Below are positions 48,256 through 60,122 of a DNA stretch of 64,000 nucleotides, piece after piece. A program made the position numbers and the translations under genes. Source of the stretch: Anadara kagoshimensis (lineage: Eukaryota > Mollusca > Bivalvia > Arcoida > Arcidae); assembly GCA_021292105.1 (NCBI GenBank), contig CM037875.1, positions 60,384,408-60,448,407 of the forward strand, in the 5' to 3' direction. Below the pieces are notes generated by a model. That model was given only the letters and a program-made list of their open reading frames with translations, had not been told where the DNA came from and did no database searches. Position 1 is the first letter of the stretch, and every line of letters begins with the position of its first letter.

Positions 48256-49201
48256 TTACTGAGTATAAATGTATGAATTGCCATTGATCAACCTATAAAT
48301 ATGGTGATATTTTTGGTGATTTTGTAAAATGGCTTAAATCATTTTCATTTGTTGTCTCGCCTGCAAGAGTTGTAAATGACAATAGGGATCACATGGCATT
48401 GTCTTTAGGGTCCCCTTTTGTTATAGGTATTGATGCAATGATGATTTTAATGTTTAGAAAAAGATTATGGACTCAAAGGTCAAAATCCCAGATGCAAAAC
48501 AATACTGAAATTGTTAATCACAGTAAAACTTCGGTTATTCGAACTTCGATTTTCTCGGCAGGTCCCTACCGACCGTCAGCGTAAATTTAGTCATTCTCTC
48601 TATCATTAACCAACCCTATATGCAACTACCATGCCTTTTTGTGGTCAGTGTATACATAGTTGATCTTCTGTTATAACAAAATGCTTAATAGCTAAATTGC
48701 TACTACTCAAAGAACACTATAAATCTATATAGTAGCTTATATCCAAAATCTTAGCTAAGGAATGATCATGTGGAACAATTTGTCCCATTTTCTAATTAGC
48801 ATAAGCCGCCATGTTGAATTAACGTCAACGTTATTGAGACTATAGGCCAAATAAACAGAAATCTTAAGCTCGCCCTTTTCAATCCAATAAGCATCCGTTG
48901 GATATATTCCAACAGGTAAAATTTGCCTTGATACAAGTTAGAATACGTTTATGTACTTTTCTAGCATTTTTGTCTGGATTTCGTTTAAATTTACGAAGCG
49001 TAAACTCGTTTTCATCCAACAGTATTTCCGCTTAAAATATGAAAAAGATCGAAATTACAGTTTTTTGACATTGTTGACTTCAACCATTTTACGACCTACA
49101 ATAATTTCCGAAAACAGAAACAGAATCACTAGAGATGTTGTTTTGGATACAGGGAATCAAGTTCTTAAAATTACACTCAAAAAAAGTTCCCTGGGATTTT
49201 T
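48256..49201. other. 3' flank with transposon fragments
   Basis: 48424-48525 is a lone, diverged copy of the Helentron core repeat (TAGGTATTGATGCAATGATG; CTCAAAGGTCAAAATCCCAG). At 48526-48580, CAGTAAAACTTCGGTTATTC and GAACTTCGATTTTCTCGG resemble pogo/Tigger-type ends; similar TCGCTCGAAC words occur at 23273 and 23630. AATAAA near 48850 is the first plausible poly(A) signal after the gene. No other feature. Confidence 0.5.
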
Positions 49202-50593
49202 AGCTCGCCTGAGCCAAAAGGCTCAGATGAGCTATTGCAATCTATTACCGTCCGTTGTACGTCGTGCGTCGTCCGTCGTGTGTAAACTTTACATTTAAAT
49301 CTTCTCCTCCAAAACTACTGGGCCAATATTGATGAAACTTGGTGGCTATCGTGCCTGGGTAACAGGCTTTCAAAATTGTGTTTGGGGTTAGACCACGCCC
49401 AACAATATGGCTGCCATTACTATAAATAGCCAAAAGACAAAAAAATCTTCTTCTCTGAAACCAAAGGGCACAGGAAAGTTTTGATTGGATATTTGGATTC
49501 AGGATACCTAGGAACATCAAAATTGTGTTTTTCATGAAAATTGGACGAAAAATAGCATGAATAGGTTACACGTTTTTTTGCGTAAAATTACGTAATTTTT
49601 AAAATGAGACATTTATTGTTATAACTTCATAATGGCTGAAGATAATTGTATGGAGTTTTCACCGTTGATCTTGTCTTGCGATTTTCTTCCAATTGATGTC
49701 GAGGTCAAAGGTCAAGGTCATGTTCAAGTTTATAACCTTTGGAAAAAAAAAAAATTTTCAACATTTCTGGTGATAATGGCATAGGATTTTCAGTTATTTG
49801 TAGGTATTGACATGACGATCATTTTAATACATAGATCAAGGTCATGGGTTCAAAGGTCAAGGTCACAGATTTACAACTATACAGTTAATTATCTGCAAAA
49901 CTATGAACTTTTTATATAGGCATGTATATTTGAATATTGTAGGTAATTGCACGATGGTCATTTTAATATATGAATAAAGGTCATGGTTCAAAGGTCAAGG
50001 TTACAGATGTAAACAAGTACTGAAATGGTGAATTATCTCAAAAACTAAACTTTTTGTATAGGGTTGTATATGAAAATATTGTAGGTATTAGCCTTACAAC
50101 CATTTTGATATATGAATGAAGGTCATGGGTTCAAAGGTCAAGGTCACACATGCGAATGAATACCTAAATGGTTAATTATCTTGGAAACTTAACTTTTTGT
50201 ATATGCATGTACAAATGTATATTAGAATATTGTAGGAATTAGCCTTACAACCCATTTTGATATATGACTGAAGGCTATTGGTTCAAAGGTCAATGATACA
50301 GATGCAAATGAATACTGAAATAGTTAATTATCTGCAAAACTATTAACTTTTTGTATAGACATGTATATAAGAATATTGTAGGTAATAGTACAATGGTCAT
50401 TTTGATATATGAATAAAGGTCATTTGTTCAAAGGTCAAGGTCTAATATACAAATAAGTACTGAAATGATTATCTATCTCAAAAACTTTAAAATTTTTGTA
50501 TTGTATATTAGAATATTAGCCTTATGATCATTTTGATATATATATGAACCTCATGGGTCACAGGTGAGCGTTAAGGCCCATGGGCCTCTTGTT
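49202..50593 (+). mobile_element. Helentron-like non-autonomous element, diverged copy
   Basis: Starts AGCTCGCCTGAGCC with stem AAAAGGCTCAGATGAGC after GATTTTT. About six diverged core repeats (49790-50550) carry the TTTTTGTATAGG and GGTTCAAAGGTCAAGGTCAC words. It ends CAGGTGAGC, AGGCCCATGGGCCT, CTTGTT. More diverged from copies 1 and 2 than they are from each other. Confidence 0.8.
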
Positions 50594-52340
50594 TAAATTG
50601 GTATAGTTGTCAAATCTGACATTTTTTAATGAGGCACATTAGGGGAGATCCAAAGTACAAATCCAAGATGTCAATAATGCAACAGACCCAAGATTTAACT
50701 TACATTCTGGGAGTACATTGGTTTCCCTTCACACCGGTGCAACAGAAGTGAAGTTGAGGTACAATATGGGGAAATTACAAGGACCCTATAATCAGTTCGG
50801 CGTTTTTGTGTATTCATATTTTTTGGTCATTGAACTTGGGGATCACGTGATGTAATGTCATGAATATTTATGAGCACAAATGGTATGTTGTGAAAACGGG
50901 GCTTGGCATTACAGTTTCTAAGGAAATAATTCTGTATACATTACTTCCTACTTCTGGTTTCGTTATAATATGTACAGGTAAAGTATAATCAGAAATGGAT
51001 TACACTCAGTTTTATTTTTAACTCAAAGACTCAAAGATGAGAAACAGAAATTTGGTTGTGTATATAACAAAACTCGGCTTTATTTATCATAATGGTTTGA
51101 GTTTTTCTTTGCTTTTGCCTCTGTTAAGGGTAAATTTTTGTCAAAAATGTTCAACCTAAAAAGTTTTTGACTCCACCTCTTATGACAAACCCAACCCCTT
51201 TTACCATGAGTTGCATTCATAGTTTAAAAGGTGTCACAGATAAATGACTTAAGGACTTGACAACAGTGTGATGTCAACATAATGTGGCCAAGGGAAAATA
51301 AACAACTGTGTATATGATTATAGAGAGGGTAAAATAGATCCAACATTGCAAAGTGACTTGCATTTAAAGTGAATACAATTTATACACATGTATTTTTAAC
51401 TGTTTACAGAACACAAGCATCACATTGAACTTTTTTTAATCCATTGCTCAATTAAGCACCGGGTAAAAAGGTAGTACCAATGTTAGATTTGATATGTACA
51501 TGTATTATGCATTTGTGTATATTTATGAGAATAAATAAAAATGTAAATTCTAGATACATACTTCGATCACCCAAATAACCATTTTCATGTCTGAATCATA
51601 AAGAAAATTTCCTCAGAAATCATTATGGTAAAGGAAAATTAAACAGAACATAATTTGTTTTTGCCTAAATGCAGGTGGTTGATTAGCCTTCCTTGCATAA
51701 TGAACAGGTTTTTTTATGAAAAAGGTCATGAACTATCATTATGCCTTACATTGGGGAAAAAAGCGGAGTAAATAGACTTTGTTAATTTTCCATCATTGCA
51801 AAAATTGTGAAATTTTTCTCAGTAAAGCTTGATTATTGCAAAAAATATACATTATGGAAACCTAAAGTACATATTAGGCCAGTAGATTATAAATACATTT
51901 TATGAAGAAAAAATAGAATATTTTTAGTACCCCGGTAATAAATATTTTATAGACACATAACAGAGTGTAACCCATTTCTGTTTATACTTTAAAACCTTTT
52001 TCTGTAAATGTTAGAGAGAATTAGAACCTGAAAACAAGGTTATTTGTGTTACAATAAGGGGACAGTTTGCTCTGTGTAACATTTTGAGGACAAGAATGTG
52101 TAAAAAAAAATGGGTCTGTTTAACAAAGAGAGGACAAGGATGCTCCATATATTTTCACATTAAAACTATTTTAAAGCTAGAATTATTTTTATTATTTAAC
52201 CAAACTTTTATAAACAAAAGTTCCATTGTCCTTAACGCTTACCTGATGACATCAGTGTTCAATATGTTCATTAGACTTCAGTTAAATTACAGGAAACATC
52301 CAAATTTACAGAGGTTAGGCCTAATATTGAAGGATTTTTG
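50594..52340. other. Intergenic, nothing recognised
   Basis: AT-rich sequence with short frames and no domains, splice structure or repeat array. Confidence 0.45.
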
Positions 52341-52428
52341 AAAAAAAACCCACCGATTCATGTCTGAATCACAATCCAGAAGGAAGGTAAAAACTTTGAA
52401 ATTGACAATTGAGATTAAACACGGGAAG
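52341..52428. repeat. Lone monomer of the AATCCATGTCC repeat family
   Basis: ATTCATGTCTGAATCACAAT + CCAGAAGGAAGGTAAAAACT + TTGAAATTGACAATTGAG combines words from the 29383 array (CGAATCACAATCCAGAAGCA) and the 35651 array (AAAACTTTGAAGC...CCATTGAGGTTAA). Confidence 0.7.
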
Positions 52429-54045
52429 TGAGGTCGAGTGCTCTGGAAGGGTAAGCACCTCCTGTTTAGCTAGCTACACTACTTGCCAAGTGTTTTATCA
52501 AAATTTAGTGACAGGAACATATAGCTATGGAACGTCAAATATATTCAGGGTAATTGTGGACACAGAGACATCAAACTTATCAGCAATACTGTGATGACGG
52601 CCATGTAACTTTTTGAGGACCCTGATAAACCTAGGCTTGCAATATACTTCGGTCAGCAATTTATTTGTAAACAGTTTGCTTCTTTGTATATCGGGTAAAG
52701 GTCCCATAGTGGGAACAAACTTTATACCATTAATTTGGAAACAAATGCATGTATATAGCCTGCCAGCCAAATTGTGGCAGAGTGTTTGTAATCATGGGCG
52801 AGTTAATTATACACTAGTAGGTATAAATGAGGTGTTATCGTATGCATATATTCACGCCTTCATGCGTTCATTTGTTAACTCCACCGATAAATATCTCTAT
52901 CTTAGGCTCTGTGCATTATATAGACTTTTCCATGTTTATAAACACACTGCCACAATGACAATATTGCTGACGGACTATAGCAGAAGCAGGTATATATTGC
53001 TGCATAGAAAAGGAAAGTTGACAATATAAAGATTGAATTCATCACATTTGTCATACAGCTTCAAATGTAGCCTTTGATGAGTTATTGTGTTTACACCCAG
53101 TCAAGGATCTATTCCTTATATCCAGTTCTGGAATGGTGTAGGAAACCGAACTACCCTGAAAATTATACATACATGCCATATCTCACGCCGTGAGACAAAA
53201 CCTCACGGATTTTTGCTTATTTTTGAAACTCCCGGCGTTAGATCGATTTCTCACGGGAAATTGCTATTCCTCCCTTTATTTTTTCTCCAAACAAGCTACG
53301 CCAATCAGTTGGGATAATTACTGAATAAACATGGTTTGAAGTGTCAAAAGTTGTGTGCAATGTACCGTAGATAATCCCATAATCGGCAAGTGGACACGCG
53401 TTGTCGCCTTCATGGTGTACTTGGTCATTTAATGTGTAATTTGTCGCGTGTAAGGAGTATCATCTTTGATAGATAAATAAACAATGACACAAATTGTTCT
53501 GTCTTTGTGAAATTCCATTCAGATATCCGGCACCGGCGACATAGAGAGGCTGATCAAACCACTAATCTACAGCACAAGAACTAAGAATTTCTTTGGATTT
53601 GGACCTAGGCGGTGAGAGGTAAAGTGATACGAGCACTTTAAACCACACATGCATCGAAGATCATGCAATAGCTGATAAAACTAAGGTCAACTAGAGCTGT
53701 CCATCTCCAGCATGATGTGTATCCAAGCGTACAAATTCTGATCTTGAACAGCAAGGTTAGATTCGGTTACAAAATCTGATACCCAATTTAGTACATTAAA
53801 TTTCTTAAACGGGTTTGTAAGGTACCCGGATTCCTATACAATACAGGGTTGTCAAAAGTTTAAAACTGAATGAATGTGAAAGAGTCGAAGCAAGGTTGCT
53901 GAAATATGAACAGCTAGTGGTCAAAAAGTAGTTGAAAGATTGATAGAAGATATTGAAAATCTTTAGAGATATACCAAACGAGTGGTTAAGATTGGCGGTC
54001 GGGTCAACTGGCACTAATTCTCTAGCTTTGGATAGGTCGATTTTT
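52429..54045. other. Intergenic; no supported gene
   Basis: A 138-codon frame at 52613-53029 and shorter ones have no motif or splice context. CTGGAAGGGTAAGCACCTCC near 52442 resembles, from memory, a bivalve dispersed repeat. Repeated CTCACG / CGTGAG words lie near 53180-53265. Confidence 0.4.
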
Positions 54046-55253
54046 AGCTCACCTGGCCTAAAAGGCCATGTGATCGAGCTTTTGCCATCACTTGGTCCGT
54101 CGTCGTCATCCGCCCGTCGTTAAAGATCAACTCCTCAGAAACCGCTGGGCCATTTGCAACCAAACTTTGTCACAACAGTCCTCGGGTGGTCTACTTTAAA
54201 AATTGTGTCCGACATGTCCGCACCTAATCCAAGATGGCCGTCAGCGGCAAACATAGATTAACATTGGACCCTATGGGAAAATATGTTCAAAGATATTTTT
54301 CTCTGAAACTACTGAGCCAATTGGAACCAAACTTGGTCACAGTAGTCCTTAGATGGTTCCTTCTTAAACAGGTGTTTTTTAAGTCTGCACCTAATCCAAG
54401 ATGGCGGCCAGCGGGGAACATAGGTTAACATTGGACCCTATGGGAACAATATCAAAGATCTTTTTCTCTAAAAGCCTTTAGCCAATTGGAACCAAACTTG
54501 GCCACACTATTCTTTGAATAGCAACAAACAACATTGGGGTTTTTGAGGGCCACACAAAATCCAAGATGGCCGCCAGCGGAGAACATATTTTAACATTGGA
54601 CCCTATGGGAAAATAAGTTCAAACATATTTTTCTCTGAAACTACTGAGTCAATTGGAACCAAACTCGGCCACAATAGTCATTGGGTCTTTACATTTGGTA
54701 TTTTAAAATAACATCTGCATTTAAAAATCAACTCTGTGAAACCACTTGGCCAATTGCAATGATATTTGTAATGTATCTTAGTCTTGGAGAGTACATGTCA
54801 GTCTGCCATATGACTTTTGTCTTTGACCTAAACTTAACCCTCCAGTGACTATGTTGAACTTTTTGGATTAGGTCAGTTTCTCTGAATCTCGAATACTACA
54901 CATGGTAGGTCAATGATATGTGGTATATAGCTTGTGATCTTGGGTAGTACATCAGTCAGACTGCCTTATGGCTTTTGTCCTTGACCTTAATTTCATGGTC
55001 CATTGACCAGTTTTTGGATAAGGAAAATTTCTCAGGTATTATACATGAAAAGTCGATAATACTTGGTATGTATTGTCTCAAAATTTTGAAATATGGTTTA
55101 GTTTTGAAAGAAAATAATATTGAATTTTGTGATAGAAATAAATATTGTGTAATAAATTTCAAGCATTTATTTAAACATTAGACAATCTGTTGATTTTCAT
55201 TCTGCAACAACTCTACCTAGGTGAGCTATACAGGCTCCTGGGAGCCTCTAGTT
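54046..55253 (+). mobile_element. Helentron-like element with a different core
   Basis: Has the family 5' end AGCTCACCTGGCC with AAAAGGCCATGTGATCGAGC after GATTTTT, and a 3' end of TAGGTGAGC, hairpin GGCTCCTGGGAGCC and CTAGTT. Its core is unrelated to the 145-bp repeat: about four copies of a ~125-bp unit with ATCCAAGATGGCCG, TAACATTGGACCCTATGGGA and CAATTGGAACCAAACTTGG. No coding frame. Confidence 0.75.
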
Positions 55254-56504
55254 TCATGTTGTGACATATTTATTACTTTATTGTTTTCAAGTCTTTCAAA
55301 GATTATAACTTTTATTTAATGTTAACTGCCATATGGAGTGGTCTAAATGCGTACTTATGAATTACAGCGCCTTTCTACGCCATTAGGGTGTATCCTTGTG
55401 GACACAAGGTTCAGAAATTAGACAATCGAAGAGTCCTTATTAGTGTGGTATGAGGTATCAGAAAAATAGCTCCCGTGCGATTTTCATTGATTTTTTGTGG
55501 TTTTGCTTTGGTATGATGGTAAAATGAGGTTCAAATTTTCTCACCCCTTTAGCCGTTTTTACTGACCCCTAGACTTCGACACCTAAAACCCTTTTTAAAC
55601 GCATCTTATGTTTTATGACATGTTATTTCATAGACTATTGTTTGCTAAAATTGGTACTTTTGTGTATAAATACCGGGTTTTGATCAATTGATCACAGAAT
55701 GGTGTTCTATTTATTATTTACCCCTGCTTCTATTTATAAGGGGGCAAATTTAGACATACCTTTGTATGATCTTGTTTAGCTCTTTAAGATTCACACACTT
55801 ATTTTTTACTTATCAACATTTTTGTGACGACGACTATAAAACCTGTTGAAGGCCTTGATAGACCTAGGACTTTGCAATAAATAGTTTCTTGATTGATAAA
55901 AAACAATTGCGTGTTGCGTTTCTCTCGGGGGGGGGGGGGTCGGGGTTAGATATCTCCCGAAAATTTTAAAATTATTATTAATTTATAGTTAAGGCCAACA
56001 TGTAAAAGCATGGGATATATATATACATGTATATAAATATATATATATATATTATATATAATATATATATATATATATCCATGCCCATCCTTTTAACTGC
56101 ATCATCATACAATTAGTGGTCCCATTCCGTAAGAAGTCAATTTGAGTTTAAGAAACTTTATACAACGAAGCAAGCTACTTGCAAATACACTTTATTTCCG
56201 GGATATTACAAGATTGGGATTGTCAAGGCCCTCAAAACGTTTTATTACTGTCACCAAAATATTGTAGATAAGTTGAAATGTTTTGTATCCAAAATTATCA
56301 TGGATATATTTCAGAAACTAGGTTTATGTGAGCCTTAGGAATCTCGTGCTCACTTATGTACCTAAAATATAACACGTGAAAATATAAATGAAGAGTTGCT
56401 TTCTTTTTGATGTTGTTCTTTATTGGTCTGATCTGGAAGAGTGCATAAAACTATGCACATTCATTTTGCATACGCAGATGCATTTCATTTTTAAATATAT
56501 ATAC
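55254..56504. other. Intergenic with simple repeats
   Basis: No gene. G-tract near 55928-55940 and (TA)n near 56017-56078. TAAATATATATAC at 56492-56504 is the left target duplication of the following LINE. Confidence 0.6.
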
Positions 56505-58359
56505 TCTTAAAAAATGCCGCTTCTGAACTATGTGAGCCACTATCTTATTTCTTTAACAAACTCTTAAATTTCCACACTTTTCCAACCCCTTGGAAATTGG
56601 CCAACATTGTACCAGTTTTTAAAAAAGGCGACCATTCTGCCGTATCTAATTACAGGCCTATCTCTCTTCTTAATGTACTTGGTAAAATAATGGAAAGGAT
56701 TTGCTTAATTATATCTACCAAAACAAGATTATCACAAGTTTTCAATCGGGTTTTACTCAGGGAGATTCCACTGTTAATCAACTTCTTGCTATTTGTAATG
56801 AAATAGGCTTAGCACTTGACCACGGTAAGGAAGTTAGACTAGTTTTCTGTGACATTAGCAAGGCATTTGATCGAGTGTGGCATAGAGGATTGCTTCTTAA
56901 AATGGAGTCGATTGGGATTAAGGGTAAATTATTGCATTGGTTTCATAGTTATTTAAGTAATCGTCACCAGCGGGTTGTTTCAGGTAATGTTTCCTCTTCC
57001 TGTTTACCCGTCACTGCTGGTGTTCCCCAGGGTTCCATCCTAGGGCCCATTCTTTTTCTCATTTACATTAATGATATAGTTGCTGACATTGGAAGCAGTA
57101 TTAGACTATTTGCTGATGACACTTCACTTTATGTCAATGTTGAAAATCCACATGAATCGGCTGAGTACTTAAATTCTGATATTTCCAAAATACATCTTTG
57201 GTCTCAAAGATGGCTTGTTTCTTTCAATCCCCAAAAAACTGAATCTATGATTATTTCCAAAAAAGCTGTTAAACCTTTTCACCCTGCCTTATATATGAAT
57301 GAAACTCTAGTTCAAGAAGTTGATTCACACAAACACCTTGGAGTGATATTTTCATCCGACGGTACCTGGAAATTGCATGCTGATGAATTATTATCTAAAG
57401 TTAACTCTAGACTTTCAGTACTGAAAAAATTGAAATTCAAACTCGACCGCCTTCTCTTGAAACTCTTTATCTTAGCTTCATAAGACCTCTAATGGAATAC
57501 GGAGACGTCATCTGGGACAACCTGACAGACGAATATACAAAAAAATTAGAACGAGCAAATATTGAAGCAGCTAGAATAGTAACTGGGGCAACCAAATTAA
57601 CTAGTTTAAATTTATTATATCAAGATGTGGGGTGGGAAACACTAGAAACGAGAAGGAAAAAACATAGATTAATTCAATTTTTTAAGATGTATCACAGGCA
57701 ATCCCCTACTTATCTATCGCAAATGATTCCACCTACAAGTTCAGAATTTCACCAATATAACACCCGTTCATCTGAAAACTTAGAAACTATATTATGCAGA
57801 ACAGACTATTATTATAAATCATTTCTTCCTTCAACAATTAGAGATTGGAATAACATCCCAGTCTCAGTCAGAAACAGTTCGCTTAACATTTTTAAATCTT
57901 TCTTAAACCAAAAAATACATATTCCAAAATTTTATTACACAGGTAGTCGCATAGGACAAATACATCACACCAGACTTAGGTTAAACTGTAGTTCACTAAA
58001 TCACCATTTATATAATAAAAACCTCGTTGATAGTCCCAATTGCGCATGCGGTCAAGTTGAAACTACAAAACATTTTCTTTTACACTGTAACTTGTACACT
58101 CATATAAGAAATACTACTATTCATACCATAAACGTCTCTTATGATCTTGACATATTGTTATTTGGAAATCACAATCTGACCCCTGCCGAAAACAATGATA
58201 TTTTCATCAAAGTTCAAAAGTACATTCTTTTATCAAAGAGATTTTTCGTTTAAAACAATGATTATTTTTACATTATGAAACTTTACATACTAGTATGTGT
58301 CATAAATTATTGTATTCTGAAATTTTCATTTTTCTTTTATAAATTATAACCTACACACT

Positions 58360-58410
<51 letters not shown>

Positions 58411-58662
58411 CTTATTTATTTATTTATAAACCACCCATTATTTATTTATTAAAGTAATTAAGTTATCCAATTGTTCACTAATTCATCTATTTAGTTATAA
58501 AAATATTATATGTTTTTTTCTGTGACATGCAAAATATTGTAATATTATAATTGTCTAGGAAACCGGTTTATATAAGAGTTTACTCTTGTTCCGGGATCCT
58601 CTTTATATAATTTATTTGTAAATTGTACTGGAAACACAAATAAAATATTGTTTAAACTAAAC
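56505..58662 (+). mobile_element. 5'-truncated CR1/Jockey-type LINE
   Basis: Flanked by the 13-bp direct repeat TAAATATATATAC (56492-56504 and 58663-58675), a target-site duplication. The element starts in the middle of the reverse transcriptase frame, has a 3'UTR with a (TTTA)n tract (about 58357-58430), a short hairpin (AAGAGTTTACTCTT) and ends AATAAAATATTGTTTAAACT. 5' truncation is usual for target-primed reverse transcription. Confidence 0.9.
56511..58253 (+). pseudogene. LINE reverse transcriptase remnant (copy 1)
   Basis: Reads VPVFKKGDHSAVSNYRPISL, FQSGFTQGDSTVNQLLAI, DISKAFDRVWHRGLLLKM, AGVPQGSILGPILFLIYIND, the catalytic FADD at 57109-57120, and a C-terminal CACGQVETTKHFLLHC zinc-ligand-like motif before the stop at 58251-58253. 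Two frameshifts, near 56697 and near 57455, break it. The sequence fits CR1/L2/Jockey-group polymerases; the endonuclease is absent because of 5' truncation. Confidence 0.9.
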
Positions 58663-58675
58663 TAAATATATATAC

Positions 58676-59555
58676 ATAATATTAAAGTAAAAGCATTGAA
58701 TCTTTATATGACCAGTAATGCACAATATAAGTACTAAGTAAACAGTATTTTTAATAATTTATTTTTAAAAACAACTGTAATACACACTTGTCACTAGATA
58801 GTGACCGATTGGTTAGTTTAAACTGTAATCTAAAGCCGTGTGTATTACAATGGAATATCTAAAATAATGTATTGCAATATAAATATATTGCTACATGATG
58901 TGCATGAATGGTCATATAAATAAGAACAAAACAATACATGTACATAACCCTATTACAGTGAATCTGCAATGCACATTCAAAGAACAAAACCTGCAATACA
59001 CATTCCCTTGCTTACAATTTACACTCATTGTAGCCATACTTTCTATCATATATTGTCAGTTCTTAAATTTAATAATAATAATAATAATAATATAACTCTG
59101 ATAGAGACTTCCAGTTTTTCTATTAAAATAAAAATAATTAGTTTTCTTGATTTCCAAAATAACATATTTTTACTCTTCATTATAAATTCACTATGGGGAA
59201 TGAGAATAATCAAAAGATTATCCTACAGATGAATTAGCTCAAATGTTTATTAAATTCATTTATCAAAATATGGGGAATAAAATGAAAACATAAAATAGTA
59301 ACAATGACCTCAAATTATGTAGGCTTTAACTGCACATGCGCCGTATGTAAATTAGCACGGAAAAGGGGGGGGGGGATACTTCCGCCCTAAACAGATTAAG
59401 GATTACTAATCACTTTCAAAGTAAATAAAACTTAGATGACCATGAATGACCATAAATATTACAGTAATCAAGTTATAAAATAAAACTAAACAGGCGAAGA
59501 AACGGTTTCTGACAAAAATTATTATAAAATACAGATCTATACCAAAAAATGCGCA
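58676..59555. other. Intergenic between the two LINEs
   Basis: No gene. TGTAATACACAC (58776) and GTGTGTATTACA (58840-58851) are an inverted pair about 50 bp apart; GTCACTAGATAGTGAC between them is a near-palindrome. (TAA)n near 59071-59091. The 12-bp LINE target duplication AAAAAATGCGCA is at 59544-59555. Confidence 0.6.
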
Positions 59556-60068
59556 TTTATTACAAGTTCACAATTTTGATATGCACCTTATTTTTGAGTT
59601 CATGTTCAGTTACCTTTACATGTTTTCGTCGGATAACGAGTGTCAATAATGTCATCAACTATTATATAAAATACAAAATGTGGTTTTCTTTAGCATTACC
59701 TACTTATATACTACTAATTTTTTTATAGTCCTGGCCAAGGCTGCGCATCTGTTTGGTTATATATTTATATCTTGTGTTCTTAGATGATAGCTGATATTAT
59801 GTTGTACAGAGCGCGCATTGGCCTTCACTATGGAAAATCATTAAATATAAAGAAACACAAACGACTAGATCTTATGGAAATAGTTTCTGTTAATCTGTTC
59901 TGTGTTTACAGGTTAAGAGGCATAACGATAAGTCTTTGCTTATTTCTCTTACAAAACTTTACAAACAACAAACATGTGGAAGTTCACCCAGATGAATCTT
60001 TTTCTTTTTCTCCGTCTTTCTTCACCATATTTGATAACTTTACACAAATGGTTTTGCTTTTTACAATA

Positions 60069-60122
60069 TTTATTTACATGCAATTGTTATTGTCTGGTGA
60101 TATAGAATTAAACCCCGGTCCT
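60069..60122 (+). other. 2A-like (NPGP) translational recoding motif
   Basis: LLLSGDIELNPGPS in the LINE frame. The D-I-E-L-N-P-G-P core matches the DxExNPGP 2A consensus, with Asn-Pro-Gly-Pro at 60111-60122 (residues 110-113). 2A-like sequences make the ribosome skip the Gly-Pro bond and are known in APE-type LINEs of several invertebrates. The preceding hydrophobic run is also common in such sites. Confidence 0.8.

Noticed and set aside
52613..53029. 138-codon frame
   Set aside because: No recognisable domain, no splice or regulatory context, composition like neighbouring non-coding DNA.
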